Positions 1-13,110 of a stretch of 64,000 nucleotides of DNA are shown here, piece by piece. The DNA is taken from assembly GCA_019843655.1 (NCBI GenBank), contig JACDQD010000006.1, positions 11,462,034 to 11,526,033 on the forward strand. The letters run 5' to 3'. How positions within the stretch are numbered: the first letter of the stretch is position 1; each line of letters opens with the position of its first letter. The DNA comes from Lethocerus indicus. Its lineage: Eukaryota; Arthropoda; Insecta; Hemiptera; Belostomatidae. Position numbers and translations under genes: made by a program. The notes below the pieces were generated by a model. The model did not search any database. It saw nothing but the letters and a program-made list of their open reading frames with translations, and was not told the origin of the DNA.

Positions 1-3000
1 GCGGCGAAGCTATCTCGGCCGAGATAAAACTTGGTCGAACTAACCGGGTGGGTTTATATTACTTGGAATTATCACGTTGAGTAATGAAGTTGCCAGGTCC
101 GGACGTGAAATGTTGGGAGACATTTCCTCGTTCTTATAACAGAAACAGATTTTGAGCCACTCTAGATCCTGACGGACTGCTCTAGTAAAACTAAGACTCA
201 TCGATTCGACTTAGTCCCAGTCGCACTTATCCAGTAACATACATGGCGTTTCCGTGGAACATTTGCGGAAAGTGAAATTAAAATGGCAGACATGAGGAAT
301 TATTCGACAATTTAAACGCTATTATTATTTTTAACATATTGCATGCGCAGTGCTAATTATAAATATAATTATTGACATAACATGGTTACAAATGATAATT
401 CGAATACTATATACACATCTTAATATCCCTCGATTTATTGCGGCATCTTAGAAAGAAGTTATAGCATTTGTAACGGCCAATTAAGCCTTCCCTGCCGGAC
501 ATTTATCTTTGTCTGCGTTGTCTATTACAAATGCGATTTTTTTTGGGCTGCATTTATAAATTATCGCATACGAATTGGAACGATCATTTGGAGTCGTTCG
601 AATTAAATATTTTTTAGTTGAAATTTTTGTTTCGTAAATTGTTTTGTTTGGTTTGATTAATACAACTGAGAACCGTGATTGCAAAGGCAAGCGGTGATTG
701 ATTACCAATAGATGCTTCGGTCTTTGAAAAAACCGAATTAAATAAAATTTGTTCGCAACTTGTTAATAAATGTTAAGAGGAAAATAACCTCTCTTGCGCG
801 AAGGATTTTTATGGGGCTATAAATATAGAAACGACAATTTACAAGAGGAATCATGCATTTATACTGCTCTTGGATTATTTTCTAAGAATAATTTACTTAT
901 CCTATTGGGGGAATGCTGACGATGGTGGAGAGAAGACGAAACGGGTCTCTCGTAGGATCAAATAAGCGGGAAGAGAGAGAAGGCGGCGAGATTAATAGTA
1001 TTTGTAATTCTTCAGTTCGCCTTTTGACTCAGCGTTTAAAAGGCACCAGGGAAAAACTTCTTGTAAGACGTAAACGACTGCTCGTGACGAGATGAGCAGA
1101 ATTGCGGTTGTTGTGGTTTCACGTGGCCTAAGGCCCGGCCCAGATTAGAGTAGAACACCGCTCATCTACGCGACTCGCCTTCCTATTGCGTACGACTCCG
1201 GCTTAGAAGGAGAAGTTGTCAGTTACGTGAACGCCGTGTTACGCAACGGCCGGTTCAAATGAAATGCCGGCGATACGGCGATACTATAGGGCCGAGGGGG
1301 GGGGGAGAGACTATTACGACTTTTATTTATAATACAACCCGGAGCAATAAAAAATATAACAGTCATTGCATGGGACACTTTCGTAACAGCCCAATTTCAA
1401 AATACGTGTGCTGTATAAAGATAACTTGTAAAATTATTCGAAAGGAAATTGTAACAGGAATCTACGATATAGCGATAGTTGGCTGATTTAAAATCTGGCT
1501 TGCGTGATCCTCCTCGGTTTCGGCTTTACTACAGAAGCATTCCGATTAGTAAAACGCCCGTGTCGGACGCCGATGAAACATCCCGTGTATTCACTCTGAG
1601 TATGCAGTTACTTTCATTTTTTTATGACTTATTTCGCAAGACGTCTCCGCGCGTTTTGTTTCTTCATATTTTTGTTACAACGCCATAAAAGTCTGTTACT
1701 GAAATTGTGACATACTCAGGAGCTCACTCTATGCTGATTCGGTCTGGGAGCTATTGACTTCGGCGAGCAGAATCCTGTCTAGTCCAAAATATAATGTAAT
1801 TTGGGCGATGACGAATTTCGCCATTTCGGGTGCAATAAACACGGTCCCAATAACTAATTTGAGGCATTTGATATTGATATAAAAATTACGTTCGCAAAAT
1901 TTTCTGTCTCCGATCGTTTATCTGGCTCTAAGACAGACTGGTTTTGACGTTTTCTAGTCATCTATCCCTAGGAAATTATAAAAAATTACTCCATTGAATA
2001 TCTTAACTTTATTCAGAATTCATATCCTATTAAGGCAATGAGCGATATTCATAATATTTTCGATACTGAAAAATAATTTGTAATTGTAACTTCTGTCTGA
2101 TTAAGCAATACTTACACCAATACATTCGGTCGAGCTGTTTGGCGAGACACCGTAAAGTTATACTGCCGGAACTTGAGGTTATATAGTAGGAACATAAACA
2201 TTTATAATTCGCGTCCATATCGTAAATTTGTGCCGTTTAATTTTCTGGCGACTCCCATTATCGGCAGTCATAAGTTTCGCTTTTGAAACTTGAAAGTTGG
2301 CTTCGTTTTGGCTGCAGAAGCGACAGAAACATATTTTCCAGTCTCATCCGGGTGAAGCAAATATTAGAGGTTCGTCGAGTGTTAGCCGGCGTCCCACTTT
2401 CTCAGAGTTCCTTATGCTCGCTCTTGACCGAGTGCGGGGATAGAACGACACTTTTGCAACAGCAATCCAATACCGACACCATGTATGTACGTATTTTCGG
2501 TAATACAAATGACTATATCTTATTACAAAAAAAGTTGTAATGGAAAAAGACGTTTATACGTTAGTATTTAAAAGGGCCGAACTTGTCCATTTCTTACACA
2601 TCACTGCTTCGGTTTCTGTTGGGAATTCGATATTCTTTCTACTGAATACCAGTCACCTTTGTCGGAATCTTCCACACTTCATCCTCTTCCAGTGAAGCGT
2701 AATTTCTCCATCCAATCCATCATGATTGGTCGTTAACTGATATCGAATATTCTGTTGTAAACTGCCGTACTCTTCATTTTATTTTGTCACAGACTTTACT
2801 CCTGATCGTATTATACGCACGTTGTCTTAAGTGTGTATTATTATTTATGTAGTCTACAACGTTTCTTAAATGTTGTTTGAAACTTAGTTATTGAGATTTC
2901 ACAGCGCAGTTTAGGTTTTGTTTAAGAATTTTTAGACACTCGCACGTGATCCTGCTTGGCAGTGAACCGAATTGTAGTGCTTTTCGATCTCCGCCCGAAT

Positions 3001-5704
3001 ATATTCAGAAGTTCAGATTTCACTTTCACCGATGGGTTACGTAATTGTTTTCAGTGAAATGTGAACAGCCCTCGGGTAAAATTTAGGCCTTTCAGGCGGG
3101 ACAAGTTCAACCTGAATACCTGACACGAATGTCCGGTTCTGTTCCGGGAATTATCTTCATAAACTAGGGAATTTGTAAACATATCTTATGTAAATCTGCC
3201 ACGGAAGTGAGCGTACCTTCAGGATGAAAATCATATCAATAAGCTTAAGACCTGATAGGCGAGTGGAAACAGAATGTCTTACGAATGATATTTCGAACCT
3301 TTTCGGAATTCCCAAGCCCAATCAAAAAACCATAAAATGAAGACTGCGTTTGGACTAAAAGAAAGGGAGATATAACAAATTATGTGCTTTTCGATTGACA
3401 TTATGTCGGATCGATATCAGGTTGGTTGTGGTTATTGTAAAGGGGTGAAAGCAGCAGTTTACTGATTGCCTTAATTACCCAAACTGGCTTGCACAACTAG
3501 GAAGTTATTTGCTTAAATTCCCTCCCCCCTGTGCGCTTTAATATTGTTTCATAAGTTGTAATTTCCAGCTGTTCTTTTGACGCTTCAATTACCCTAATCT
3601 CTGCTGGCAAAAAGATGTTACTACGGGGCTGTGACCCGGCCGTAATTTCTTACGATATGATTGTTGCCTCTCTCTTGTGTTAGTCTGGAACTGAATAAAA
3701 ATCTTGTAGGATCAAGCGTTTGCCAACTACGTACACAAAACAACGAAAGTAGTAATAGCAAACTGTACGCTCATTATTTGGGAGGCCTGGTCCGTGTCTA
3801 GTGAGCAAACAATTTAAGCACTTAAAACGTTGTTCTGTTGTCGTGGGGCGAGCGTGATTTGAACAATGGCAGGAAAATCATCTTTGTCCTGCGGCGAGAA
3901 TACCAATCGGAGCGTAAATGTCCGAACGATTGCTGCTAATGATTCTTTTCCGACAAATGCGTTTTGCCGGCTTTCTTTTTTCAGTTCGGCGATTTGCGCA
4001 AATACAATAATGACAAGGAGAATAATATAGTATAGTCATCAATATAGTTGTCACTGGCACCGATATTCTCGGTTGGCCGGGATTGACCCCCGCTGTTTCA
4101 AGGTTTTGCCTGTTTTTGGAAACCGCCCGAGTGGGGCTCCATTCAACTGTTTTTTAGTGCGTTTACGTTTACGGCGGATTTAGTTGACCGATTTAAATTT
4201 ATATTTATTTTATGAACTGTTAATCTGAGATTCTTCCCACAACATTACACCATCTTATAGGATGCCAGTTAGTAACATCAGTGATATCTGTTCAGACTGA
4301 GAATAGGACTGAACTGCGTATGAAAAATGTCGTAAATCAGCAATTGATTAATGGTTCCTCGGAGTTGAAGGGAATAATTATAGAACCTGTTCAATTTGTA
4401 ATCTTATATATTTAATATAAAACCTTTCTGTAGTTCTATACACTTTAAACACCTGATAGGTATAGAAAGTTAACAGTGGGATACAGCTGATTGTGCCCTA
4501 GGCATTTGGGGACAGCCTAGAAGAAAGTAACTGAATTGCATAATGGAGTCTCTAAAATACAGGACCCTACTGCATTGCGAAAACATGAGATATTACGCGT
4601 CGGTAACCTGCCGACTACCATTGTCGCTCCCAGATGTCGCAACCGGCAGCCGAAATGAATGGAGTGCGTTCGAAAGTGTACAATCACGTTCGGGTTAATT
4701 GAAGACTTCGTTTTGACTTTCTAGCCAATGCGTTTATGGTCGTCCTTAAGGCTGAATGTTAATTATAGCTCGGTCTTCTATTAGAACGAAAATTTTCTAT
4801 TATTACTATTCACCTATAACCTATTACTATGTCACTAGAATGACACCACTAATTCATTTGTTACTCGTTTAATTTTCGGTCCCAATGACCACTGATTTTA
4901 ATGTCAGTGCTAGTGTTTTTCTATCTACAACATATCCGATAGGCAATAGTACCAGTCGTAGTTAATATGTAGCGTAGTTGTCAATTACTACATATTCTCC
5001 ACTGCCTAACAATAATATGAATTCAATTAAATAACTGAATAATTCAGTAGTCTTTTTCAAGATTTACGCAAACGCGGAAAATACGTTAGTAAACATTTAT
5101 GTCTGACGTCGATTGTACGTCTCTATTTGTGACGTATGCATAAAACAGTCTCGAAATGAGCGTCAACACGGAAATTGAGCGTACGATGACTTTCAAATTT
5201 AAAAAGAAAGTCTAACGCGTGATTCATATTTAATCGATCAGGTGGGGAGAACATTACAGGTATGATTCACGATGGATCTAGGTAGAAGTGTTCCTTCTAT
5301 GTTTCGTAGCGGAACAGGTTTTCGTATTATAAGAGGAACATTTAACATTTTCTCTTGCGAGGTCAGTCTTTCGTCAGGGTTAGGAGTATATACCCACGGG
5401 GAATTCAATATAAAACAGTTCTAAGATTTAAATGAAATGTTCTCAGTGAGATACGCGGTAGGGCATGACGAGAGATGAGGACGGGGGCGATGAGCCTCAT
5501 TGGCATGCCTCGGTGGAGACTTGGCGCTCTACGTGGTTACTAATACCGAGTTGACCTTAACCCAATCGTTAACGTGGAACGCGGAATAGGGAGACGAACG
5601 CGCATTCCGATTTGACTGGTGAATTTCTATCCAAAACATGCCTTATTATTTACTGTTACTGTTGTTACTGTTCTACACTGGGAAGTTGCAATAAATATGA
5701 GGTG
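1..5704. other. Unannotated sequence, no gene recognised
   Basis: No open stretch here has the codon pattern, splice sites or protein motifs of a recognisable gene; the longest frames are under 90 residues and look random. CpG is plentiful, as in the other intergenic parts of the window. A TATAAAA at 5409 with TCAGT at 5443 could be a core promoter, but no convincing donor follows. Distal 5' sequence of the FAR-A gene could lie here. Confidence 0.5.
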
Positions 5705-6081
5705 TACCGTAGATTTCGTGTGTTTCTGTCTCCTCTCGCTGGTTTGATCTTTTGCTAGAACTTTCGAAAATCGAAATCGAAAATTTTTTTCGAAACATTT
5801 TCAGTGGGGCGCTAGCGTCGCGGTGCACGTGCACCCAAGGAGCTCAAGTTGAATGCATCCCCGCACCACCCTCAGGGGGGCGCTAGCGTTACGATGCTCG
5901 TGCACACAACGAACTTTAGTTGAGTGCATTCCGCGCCACCCCCAGGGACAGTACAAGTGACAGTGCAGTGAGGATAACCAAAAAGTATCCAAAGTGACTA
6001 ACACCGCTATTGAAGATGGCGAGCAGCCGAAACCGGTCTAGCAAAAGATAGGAAGACAGAGGAGACGAAATCTACTGTATT
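5705..6081. mobile_element. Fold-back (MITE-like) transposon relic with tandem-repeat core
   Basis: The left arm (about 5705-5760) and right arm (about 5948-6081) are inverted repeats of each other. They match the arms of the element at 31319-31909, including the stretch that reads as CTCCTCTCGCTGGTTTG in one orientation. Between the arms are two roughly 71-bp monomers (from about 5808 and 5879), each opening with GGCGCTAGCGT. These are the same monomer family as the 34.8 kb satellite array. The left arm has lost the segment that carries the hammerhead-like motif. The right arm keeps it at 6006-6042 with a C-to-T change in the core. No transposase is present, so the copy is non-autonomous and degraded. 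Confidence 0.7.
6006..6042 (+). ncRNA. Hammerhead-ribozyme-like motif, mutated core
   Basis: Same order of blocks as the best copy at 15714: GCTA, a 7-nt core, a 12-nt stem-loop, GAAA, CCGGTC, TAGC. The core reads TTGAAGA instead of CTGAAGA, so the invariant first C is lost and this copy would be expected to be inactive. It lies in the right arm of the fold-back relic. Confidence 0.45.
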
Positions 6082-8296
6082 CATACCGCCTGCGAATAAA
6101 CATAGGCGAATCTACGAGTAAATATAGGCGAATATTCTATTTGGAGTCTGTATTATAGTGTATTTACGTATATCAATAAAACATCCTCGATTTGATTCCC
6201 GTTCTTCACCCGTTCATGACGGCATAGGATGAATAACAATCTGTTGTACGTCATTATCAGAACTTCAATAAAGGTAGAAGAAGATAATCACCATTACACA
6301 ACGCTTTCGCTAATCGCAATCGATTAATATTTTCATTCTGATTAAAATTGAACTAAACGAATAATCGTTACCGCTACATCCTTTGGGCACAGAATTATAG
6401 GATAAGACATCGACCTTGTCAATTGGACGGCTTCCCCATCCTCCGTTTAACAAATGGGAGGTCAGTGCTGTTCGGCTGTGGTTTTCTGAGAGCAATTATT
6501 TTGTCACGAATTTACTCAAGGCTATCCAGGTGCAACTGCCGAAACCGCTGCATCCCGCCATTCCAACTGTCACGCTGTCACGTTGGGTAGTTTCGGTTGC
6601 CGGTGTTTCCCAACAGATAATACCCGTCGTCCGCAGGCAGGACGAGATGGTTGCGTCAATTTCAGTCGCTCTAGGTCGCATTAAAATGGCGACTCGAGTA
6701 TAATTCCAAGTGAGGCCGAATCTCAAGATCATAAAAGAACGTAGGCTAGTGCGAAGAGATAGCCTACCTTGCTTTGGACCAGTGCCAATTGAAAAACGGA
6801 TAGTCGAGACATAATGGCAGTATCGCTTAACGAACGAGCTTTTCTAAGAGAGCATCATGTTGTCCCCGCTTCTGGCTAGCACCGGATCTGAACCTAGAAA
6901 TTAAGTAATAGAAGCGCGTACTTATTGCACTGAAACTTTAAAATTATTAATAGGAAAGGGCGGAGAATACAAATGCGGGAGCGGCGCTGGAAATACACTA
7001 ACTCATTAAGAGTCTAACTTCATGTCGTTTATGGCCCAATGCCCAATCCCTTGTAATGTATAAGGTCCTTTGTTCGTGTTTGACCAAAGAAATCACCTTC
7101 CACTTTAATTAACTGCACGAATGATACATGCTCAGTTCATGCTTCTACCTGCGTTAAAACAATGCAGTGGCTTCTACTTTCCGTTATACTATTGTATGTG
7201 TGTAGGTGCTGATTAAATTGGTAAAATCACAGACATGAGTTTTTTAAAAATAATTCTTTATTAATATATAATAAGTTATATATGAACTAAACACTAAAAC
7301 TATAAAGCAAAGATAATACAATTTGTGATAGAACAAAATAAGAGGTTAAATCGAAAAAATGTCATTACCATGTGATTCGTTCTATATAAAATTGCAGTAA
7401 AAAGGAATTTAATACCACATTATCGTCCAGTTATTCCATAACAGTCGGTGAAATTGGTTTAATTGGGAGCATTCTTAATTATGTAGAATATAAAGCGGAA
7501 CGAACATTAATTAGAATAGCTTTTTTAATTTTATTAAATTAAAATTAGTTCTATTGAAATCGAACAGAGAAATCCGTTAGTTGCTCATTGACGCAACATC
7601 GTACGATGGGTTCCGGGAGAGCAATTATACTTTAAATAATAGTGTCTTAAACGGAAAACGACAGATCAGGAAACAAATTACAACCGTATTCACATTAATC
7701 GTCATATTCCCATTAATCAAGTCACTTCCTACAGTGACAGATTGCTTGTGAAACAACCCTTATAACCTACCGGTGACCCACTTTCGATTTCTATTTTAAC
7801 ACAATTCCCTTCCCCTCAGCAATGGGCTTTAATGTCGCTATTATTTTAATAACATACCTTTACCTTTTTACTTCCTCATCGTATATAACAACAACAATGT
7901 TTTTCCTTATTGCTGTATGCGCTGTTTGCTAATTTTTCCTTTTGCGGTCAATATTCCTTTAGCTTATAACTGTCACAACAATTAAATAAAAAAATAGAAA
8001 AACCAAGTAAAGTTGTGTGACATCATTTAGTATTCCTCACAAGAACTTTTGAGGCTTCATAGTTTCGTCGGAGCAGTGCATAGAAAAATTGCTCAATCGG
8101 GAATTTCAATGTCCTCATTACATTCACCCGATTAAAGAAAATATGTTAAACGTTTTCCACAACAGTGAGGAGGAAATGAGGTCGTGAACTTTCCCCTTCG
8201 GACATCATTACCCTTTTCATATATTAATATATCATTGGCGCGGCGATCGATGGTGCAAGTGAAACGACTGAAACGTACGTTTTCAATTTTTTGCAG
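6082..8296. other. 5' flank or 5' intron of the FAR-A gene
   Basis: No coding region is recognised. The stretch ends in a pyrimidine-rich acceptor, TTTTTTGCAG at 8287-8296, four bases before the FAR-A start codon. Much of it may therefore be an intron whose upstream non-coding exon I could not place. From about 7200 on it becomes AT-rich. Confidence 0.4.
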
Positions 8297-8300
8297 TAAA

Positions 8301-11300
8301 ATGGGCCAAACAGACATCGATACGATCCCGACCTCCTACTACACCATGCCCGAGGTTCCTCAGTACCTGAATGAGCTCCCCGACACCATATCAGAGAACC
8401 TGAACCACAAGACAGTGCTCATCACGGGAGGCACCGGCTTTGTGGGAAAGATTCTCGTGGAGAAGATACTCAGGAAGAGCTCTAAGCTCGAAAGGCTCTT
8501 CCTGTTCGTCCGCACTAAGAAAGGCAAGGAACCGAAGCAGAGACTCGACGAAATGTTTTCAACGCCGGTATGTATCCAAACCGACTATATTTATTTTCTA
8601 ATGAGGATGCCTCGAGAGAGTAGTACAGCATTAATATTTCATATTAATACATACAATTTCAATATTGTATTTTTAATAATTTATAAAATTTTTTCAATTT
8701 TGTATTATGTATTTCAATACATACAATTAATATTGTATATTGTAAATTTCATTACTTGCATTATATCCTTTAAATACATTGTACGCAAAAATCTCAAATA
8801 GAATTGCTTACTTGTATTTATTATTTTGTGTTTCTGTACAACAGTAGACATAATGATCAACGAGCATAATGACCTATTAGCATCGTCGTTAGGAAGATAG
8901 TTTCTTATCATTTTTCCCCTAAATGAACTACTATATTTTATTGTTTATAAATCATTGTTAGGATATTGTAACTTGGAAATTTTGTGTTTATGTCTTATAA
9001 TTTCGATTATTTATTATTTTGATTTATTTTAACGTCCATGTCCAGTTGTTCCAAGTGGTGAGGGAAAAGTGCGGCCCTCAAGTGTTCGACAAGGTGACCG
9101 CGATAGCCGGAGACGTGGCCGAGAAAGGATTGGCGCTGAAGGAAGAAGATAGAAAATTGCTCGAGGAAAGTGTCCAGGTGGTGTTCCATTCGGCGGCCAC
9201 CATTCGGTTCGACGAGCCTCTGCGCAAAGCAGTCCTCCTCAATACCCGCGGAACCAAGCAGATCCTCGATCTCGCCAAAGGAATGAAGAACCTTCAGGCA
9301 AGAATGAGAAGAAAGAATAACGTTTTAAATATTTTTGATATTATTTTTGGTATACTTTTCCAATTTATGATTTAAAAATGGACGGAAATTGGTTTGTATG
9401 AAGGTTACTATCACAACAATAGAATCACATTTTAGCAGAGTAAGAAAGAATGTATAAAATATATAATTATATATACATTCTTATCAGGTACTTTAAAAGA
9501 AACTAATTTAAATATATTTATTGATGAAATAAATAAATGAATCTATATTTACAGTTATTTGTTCATATATCTACTGCATATTGCCACCTACAAGAAAAGA
9601 TTTTGGAGGAGAAGATATACCCAAGCGCTGATGATCCTAACAAGGTTATAAAATTCTGTGAATTGTTGGAAGAAGGTCTTGTTGAAATGATTGCCAAGAA
9701 GTATGTATTCTTAAATAATTGTAAACTTAATTGATTTTAGAGTTGTAATTGAAAAGTTATTGTATTAATTATAATTGTAATTATTGATTTTTTCAGAATA
9801 ATGAAGGGTTTTCCAAATTCCTATGCTTTTACTAAGAATCTTTCAGAAGGCTTAGTTCATCAAGAGATGCAAAATGGAATGCCATGTGTTATTGCAAGAC
9901 CATCAGTTGGTAAGAAAATTAAAATAGTCAAAACACTATATTGTATACATTTTACTTTAATTGTGTTAATTCAACACACAATAAAACATAAATTCAACCC
10001 TTCAATACCAATAAATTATCTTTACTATATAATAATAGTACTAGTTTTATATAGAGTGCATGGGATAAATCAATGAACTTCTATATTAATATTATTGGCA
10101 GAACCTATTGCAGATGGTAGTTATTTGAGATTGCAATGAGGATCACTTTGAACAATTTTTGTAAGAATATTGTTGATCTTTTGAAAAAATTATTATTGTA
10201 ACACTAATAATGTAACTAATTATAACTGACCTGTGTTGCACTTAATATTGTATCATTGAACCCTCTATGCATACTGAACACTTAGGTTCTTTTTTATTTG
10301 TGTACATTATAGTTATACCTGTGTGGTTGGAGCCCATACCTGGATGGGTGGACAACATTAATGGTCCTACTGGGCTGCTCATTGGGGCTGGAAAAGGTGT
10401 GTTGCGGACCATGTACTGTGCTAACACTAACTACGCTGATTATGTACCAGTTGATCTAGCTGCCAATGCGATTTTGATTATAGCCTGGAATTATATGACC
10501 AATAAGTATGAAAATTGAAATGTAATAAATAAAATGAATAGAGTGATATTTAAGTATGATTTTAAAACTCTTAACAGTTTCAATATTCTAAATGTGATGC
10601 ATCACAGAATGAATTGTGGTATAATACAGAATATTGTATTAACAATGGTAAGAATGGATATATTGAAAGCATGAGTTTTGTGATCTTCTGTCTCAACTCA
10701 CTGATTTAGCCTTTTGCAAGAATGGTTTTGGCTGATCTTTAGTACCTTTCCATCAGTAGATTGGTGGGTCACTTAGGCATGTTGGTTACCTGAGACATAT
10801 TACCTACACTGTACCTACACAACTCTTGCTGTCCAATGTCATTGCACAGTGATCAGCTGAAACTGACCTAAAAGTATTTCATATTAAAAGTACTTTTTCA
10901 TGAGGGCTAATGAATATTATTTATCTTGCAGGGACACATCAAGAACTATTTACAATCTAACATCTAGCTCTGAAATGAAAGTAACATGGCAAGAAATTAT
11001 AGACCTTGGTAAAGATATTGTTACAAATGAAATTCCATTGAATAATGCTGTTTGGTATCCAGGTGGAAGTATGAAAAAAAGTAAATTAATTCATCAAATC
11101 TGTGTCATCTTTTTCCACTTACTGCCTGCTTTATTACTCGATGGAATTATTTATTTATCTGGAAATAAACCAGTGTAAGTTATTAGCTCTATTTTTATAA
11201 CCATCAATTAGAAATATCAACTTGACATACCAATATCAAACTAAATAAAATTATTAAACACAATACAAAATTAAAAAGCTGTCAAAAATAGCCACCAATG

Positions 11301-12054
11301 TTACAAAAATTCAACTAAAATAAGTAACTGATAATAATTTGACTATTCCAGATTACTCAGAGTTCATGACAGGATAAATAAGGGTTTTGAGGTATTTGAA
11401 TATTATGCAAACAACCAGTGGGATTTCAAAAATAATAATATCAAAGATATGAGAAAAATTATGAATCAAAGGGAAGCTATTGAATATAAAATAGATGGCA
11501 TAAATATGGACATAAAGAAATATTTTAGGGACTGCATACTTTCAGCTAGATTATACATCTTGAAGGAGACTCCTGACACAATCCCAGCAGCCAGAAGGCA
11601 CATAAGAATGTAAGGAAAACTGTTTTTATTGGTATATTAACTACTATACAATGTTTTAAAGTTGGTTTCTCGGAAAATGCAGGTTTAATTGCATGTAAAT
11701 ATATTGGTACTCTTTTCTCATAGTGACAGGCTCAAAAGAAATTTATGCATGCCATGATACAAGTCATTTTCAGGTGATATCTGCTTATTCAAATTGTTTT
11801 TATATTTTTTTTTATTGAGTGGTGTAAACTATTTTCAATATGAAAATTGTGATGTGAATTTTCAATTTTGTTTCAGGATGTATTGGGTAAGCACTGTAGC
11901 ACAGATTTTATTCACTCTCATGACAATCTGGTTCATTTACTCATATGCAGGACACTTTGGATGGTTCTTAAAATCAGTCATGTACTTCATAATTCATGTT
12001 TTATCATTTTTCACCTCTGAACATACTGTTAATCAAATTAGGCAAGAATTATAG
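8301..12054 (+). CDS. Fatty acyl-CoA reductase (FAR-A), 8 coding exons
   Basis: NADPH-dependent reduction of fatty acyl-CoA to fatty alcohol, normally at the ER or peroxisome membrane; this role is from family knowledge. Coding exons: 8301-8567, 9046-9297, 9555-9700, 9797-9909, 10313-10505, 10932-11174, 11352-11609, 11877-12054. These total 1650 bp and 549 aa, a normal family length. Visible motifs: nucleotide-binding TGGTGFVG at residues 42-49, VFHSAAT around 135-141, STAYC at 179-183, catalytic YAFTK (Y231, K235), PGWVDN and GPTGLLIGAGKGV in exon 5. The C-terminal sterile-type domain runs from about residue 365, with a hydrophobic stretch at 377-400 and hydrophobic segments near the C-terminus. 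The ATG at 8301 is chosen because it opens the frame just after an acceptor and gives a family-length N-terminus. The second intron has a GC donor (CAG then GCAAGA). Exons 1-2 are CpG-rich; exons 3-8 are AT-rich and CpG-poor. Paralogue of the gene at 22816. Confidence 0.95.
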
Positions 12055-13110
12055 TTACCTCAAACAGTTGTAAATTAACAACTTGAAGTTCCAAATGCTT
12101 GAGTTTTTTTAATATAAATAATCTACATAAGTATCAAAATATAGATTATATTTGTACTAAAAATTGTTAAAGGTGTATTTTAAAATGAATTTTTATTGTA
12201 TAAAAAAACACTATCAATGTTACCAAATATATATTTTTTAATGAAGAAGGCTAAATTTTCTTTGACATTTATAGGAATGAAGAGCAGTTTATATAAATAA
12301 TGATTTATTAATACATATAATCAAAAGAATGATACCTCACAAAATAATTTATGTTATAGGTTCATATAAGTTATAAGTATACAAGTGCCCTAATTTACAT
12401 TATTATGTAATGGAATAAATATTAATATAAATATTTTCCTATTATACTATAGCCATTTTAATGTTGGAATTTAAATGTCACATTAACTTTCATGACATTC
12501 AGAATAAAAAAAAAAATTAATTTGTTTCACTATTGAAGTGTTATAAATAAAAAATATTTTTTCCATTTGTAATGTCATAACGAAGACAAAAAGTAAACTA
12601 AAATATGGTTTTCCTGTACATTTAGTTGTGCAATGTGCTATTGTGTATACCATATATTAGTATATTTCATGAATATTGTCAGGACACTATATATTAGTAG
12701 CTGTTAAGAAATTTAATTGCTCAGTTTTAATATAGAAATATGAATAGAATTACAATGTTTTCCATAATAAATTGTTAATATTTTTAGCTTTAATATGTTA
12801 GTAGAGTTATAGTTTGTTATAGTCATAGTTGTTTTATAACAACCATTTCATGCTATTTTATTTTTTACAGTACATGCAAATAAATCAAAAGAAATAAATA
12901 CGTGATTAATATGTATTATTTGATAATGAAATATATGTTTTATACAGGAAGAACAATATTATTCAGTATATCATTATATGCTGTTCCCATTTACTAATAA
13001 TGTAATGTAATAATAATTACTTGTATTGTATGTAATATAATAATTATTTAACAACTATAGATACCAAACTGTCTCCAATCAGGGAAATAAATAAAGTGCT
13101 TCATAATTAT
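12055..13110 (+). other. Probable 3' UTR and 3' flank of FAR-A
   Basis: Very AT-rich, with only about two CpGs in the first kilobase by eye. Several AATAAA signals are present, for example at 12414. The composition changes abruptly near 13.1 kb to the CpG-rich background, which suggests transcription or methylation extends about to there. The actual polyadenylation site cannot be fixed from sequence. Confidence 0.5.

Noticed and set aside
5409..5450. TATAAAA plus TCAGT as the FAR-A promoter
   Set aside because: Spacing is 36 nt instead of about 30, and no good donor follows that could splice to the acceptor at 8296.
6416..6732. Overlapping 78-95-codon frames on both strands
   Set aside because: Typical chance pair in a stop-poor GC-richer patch; no motif on either strand.
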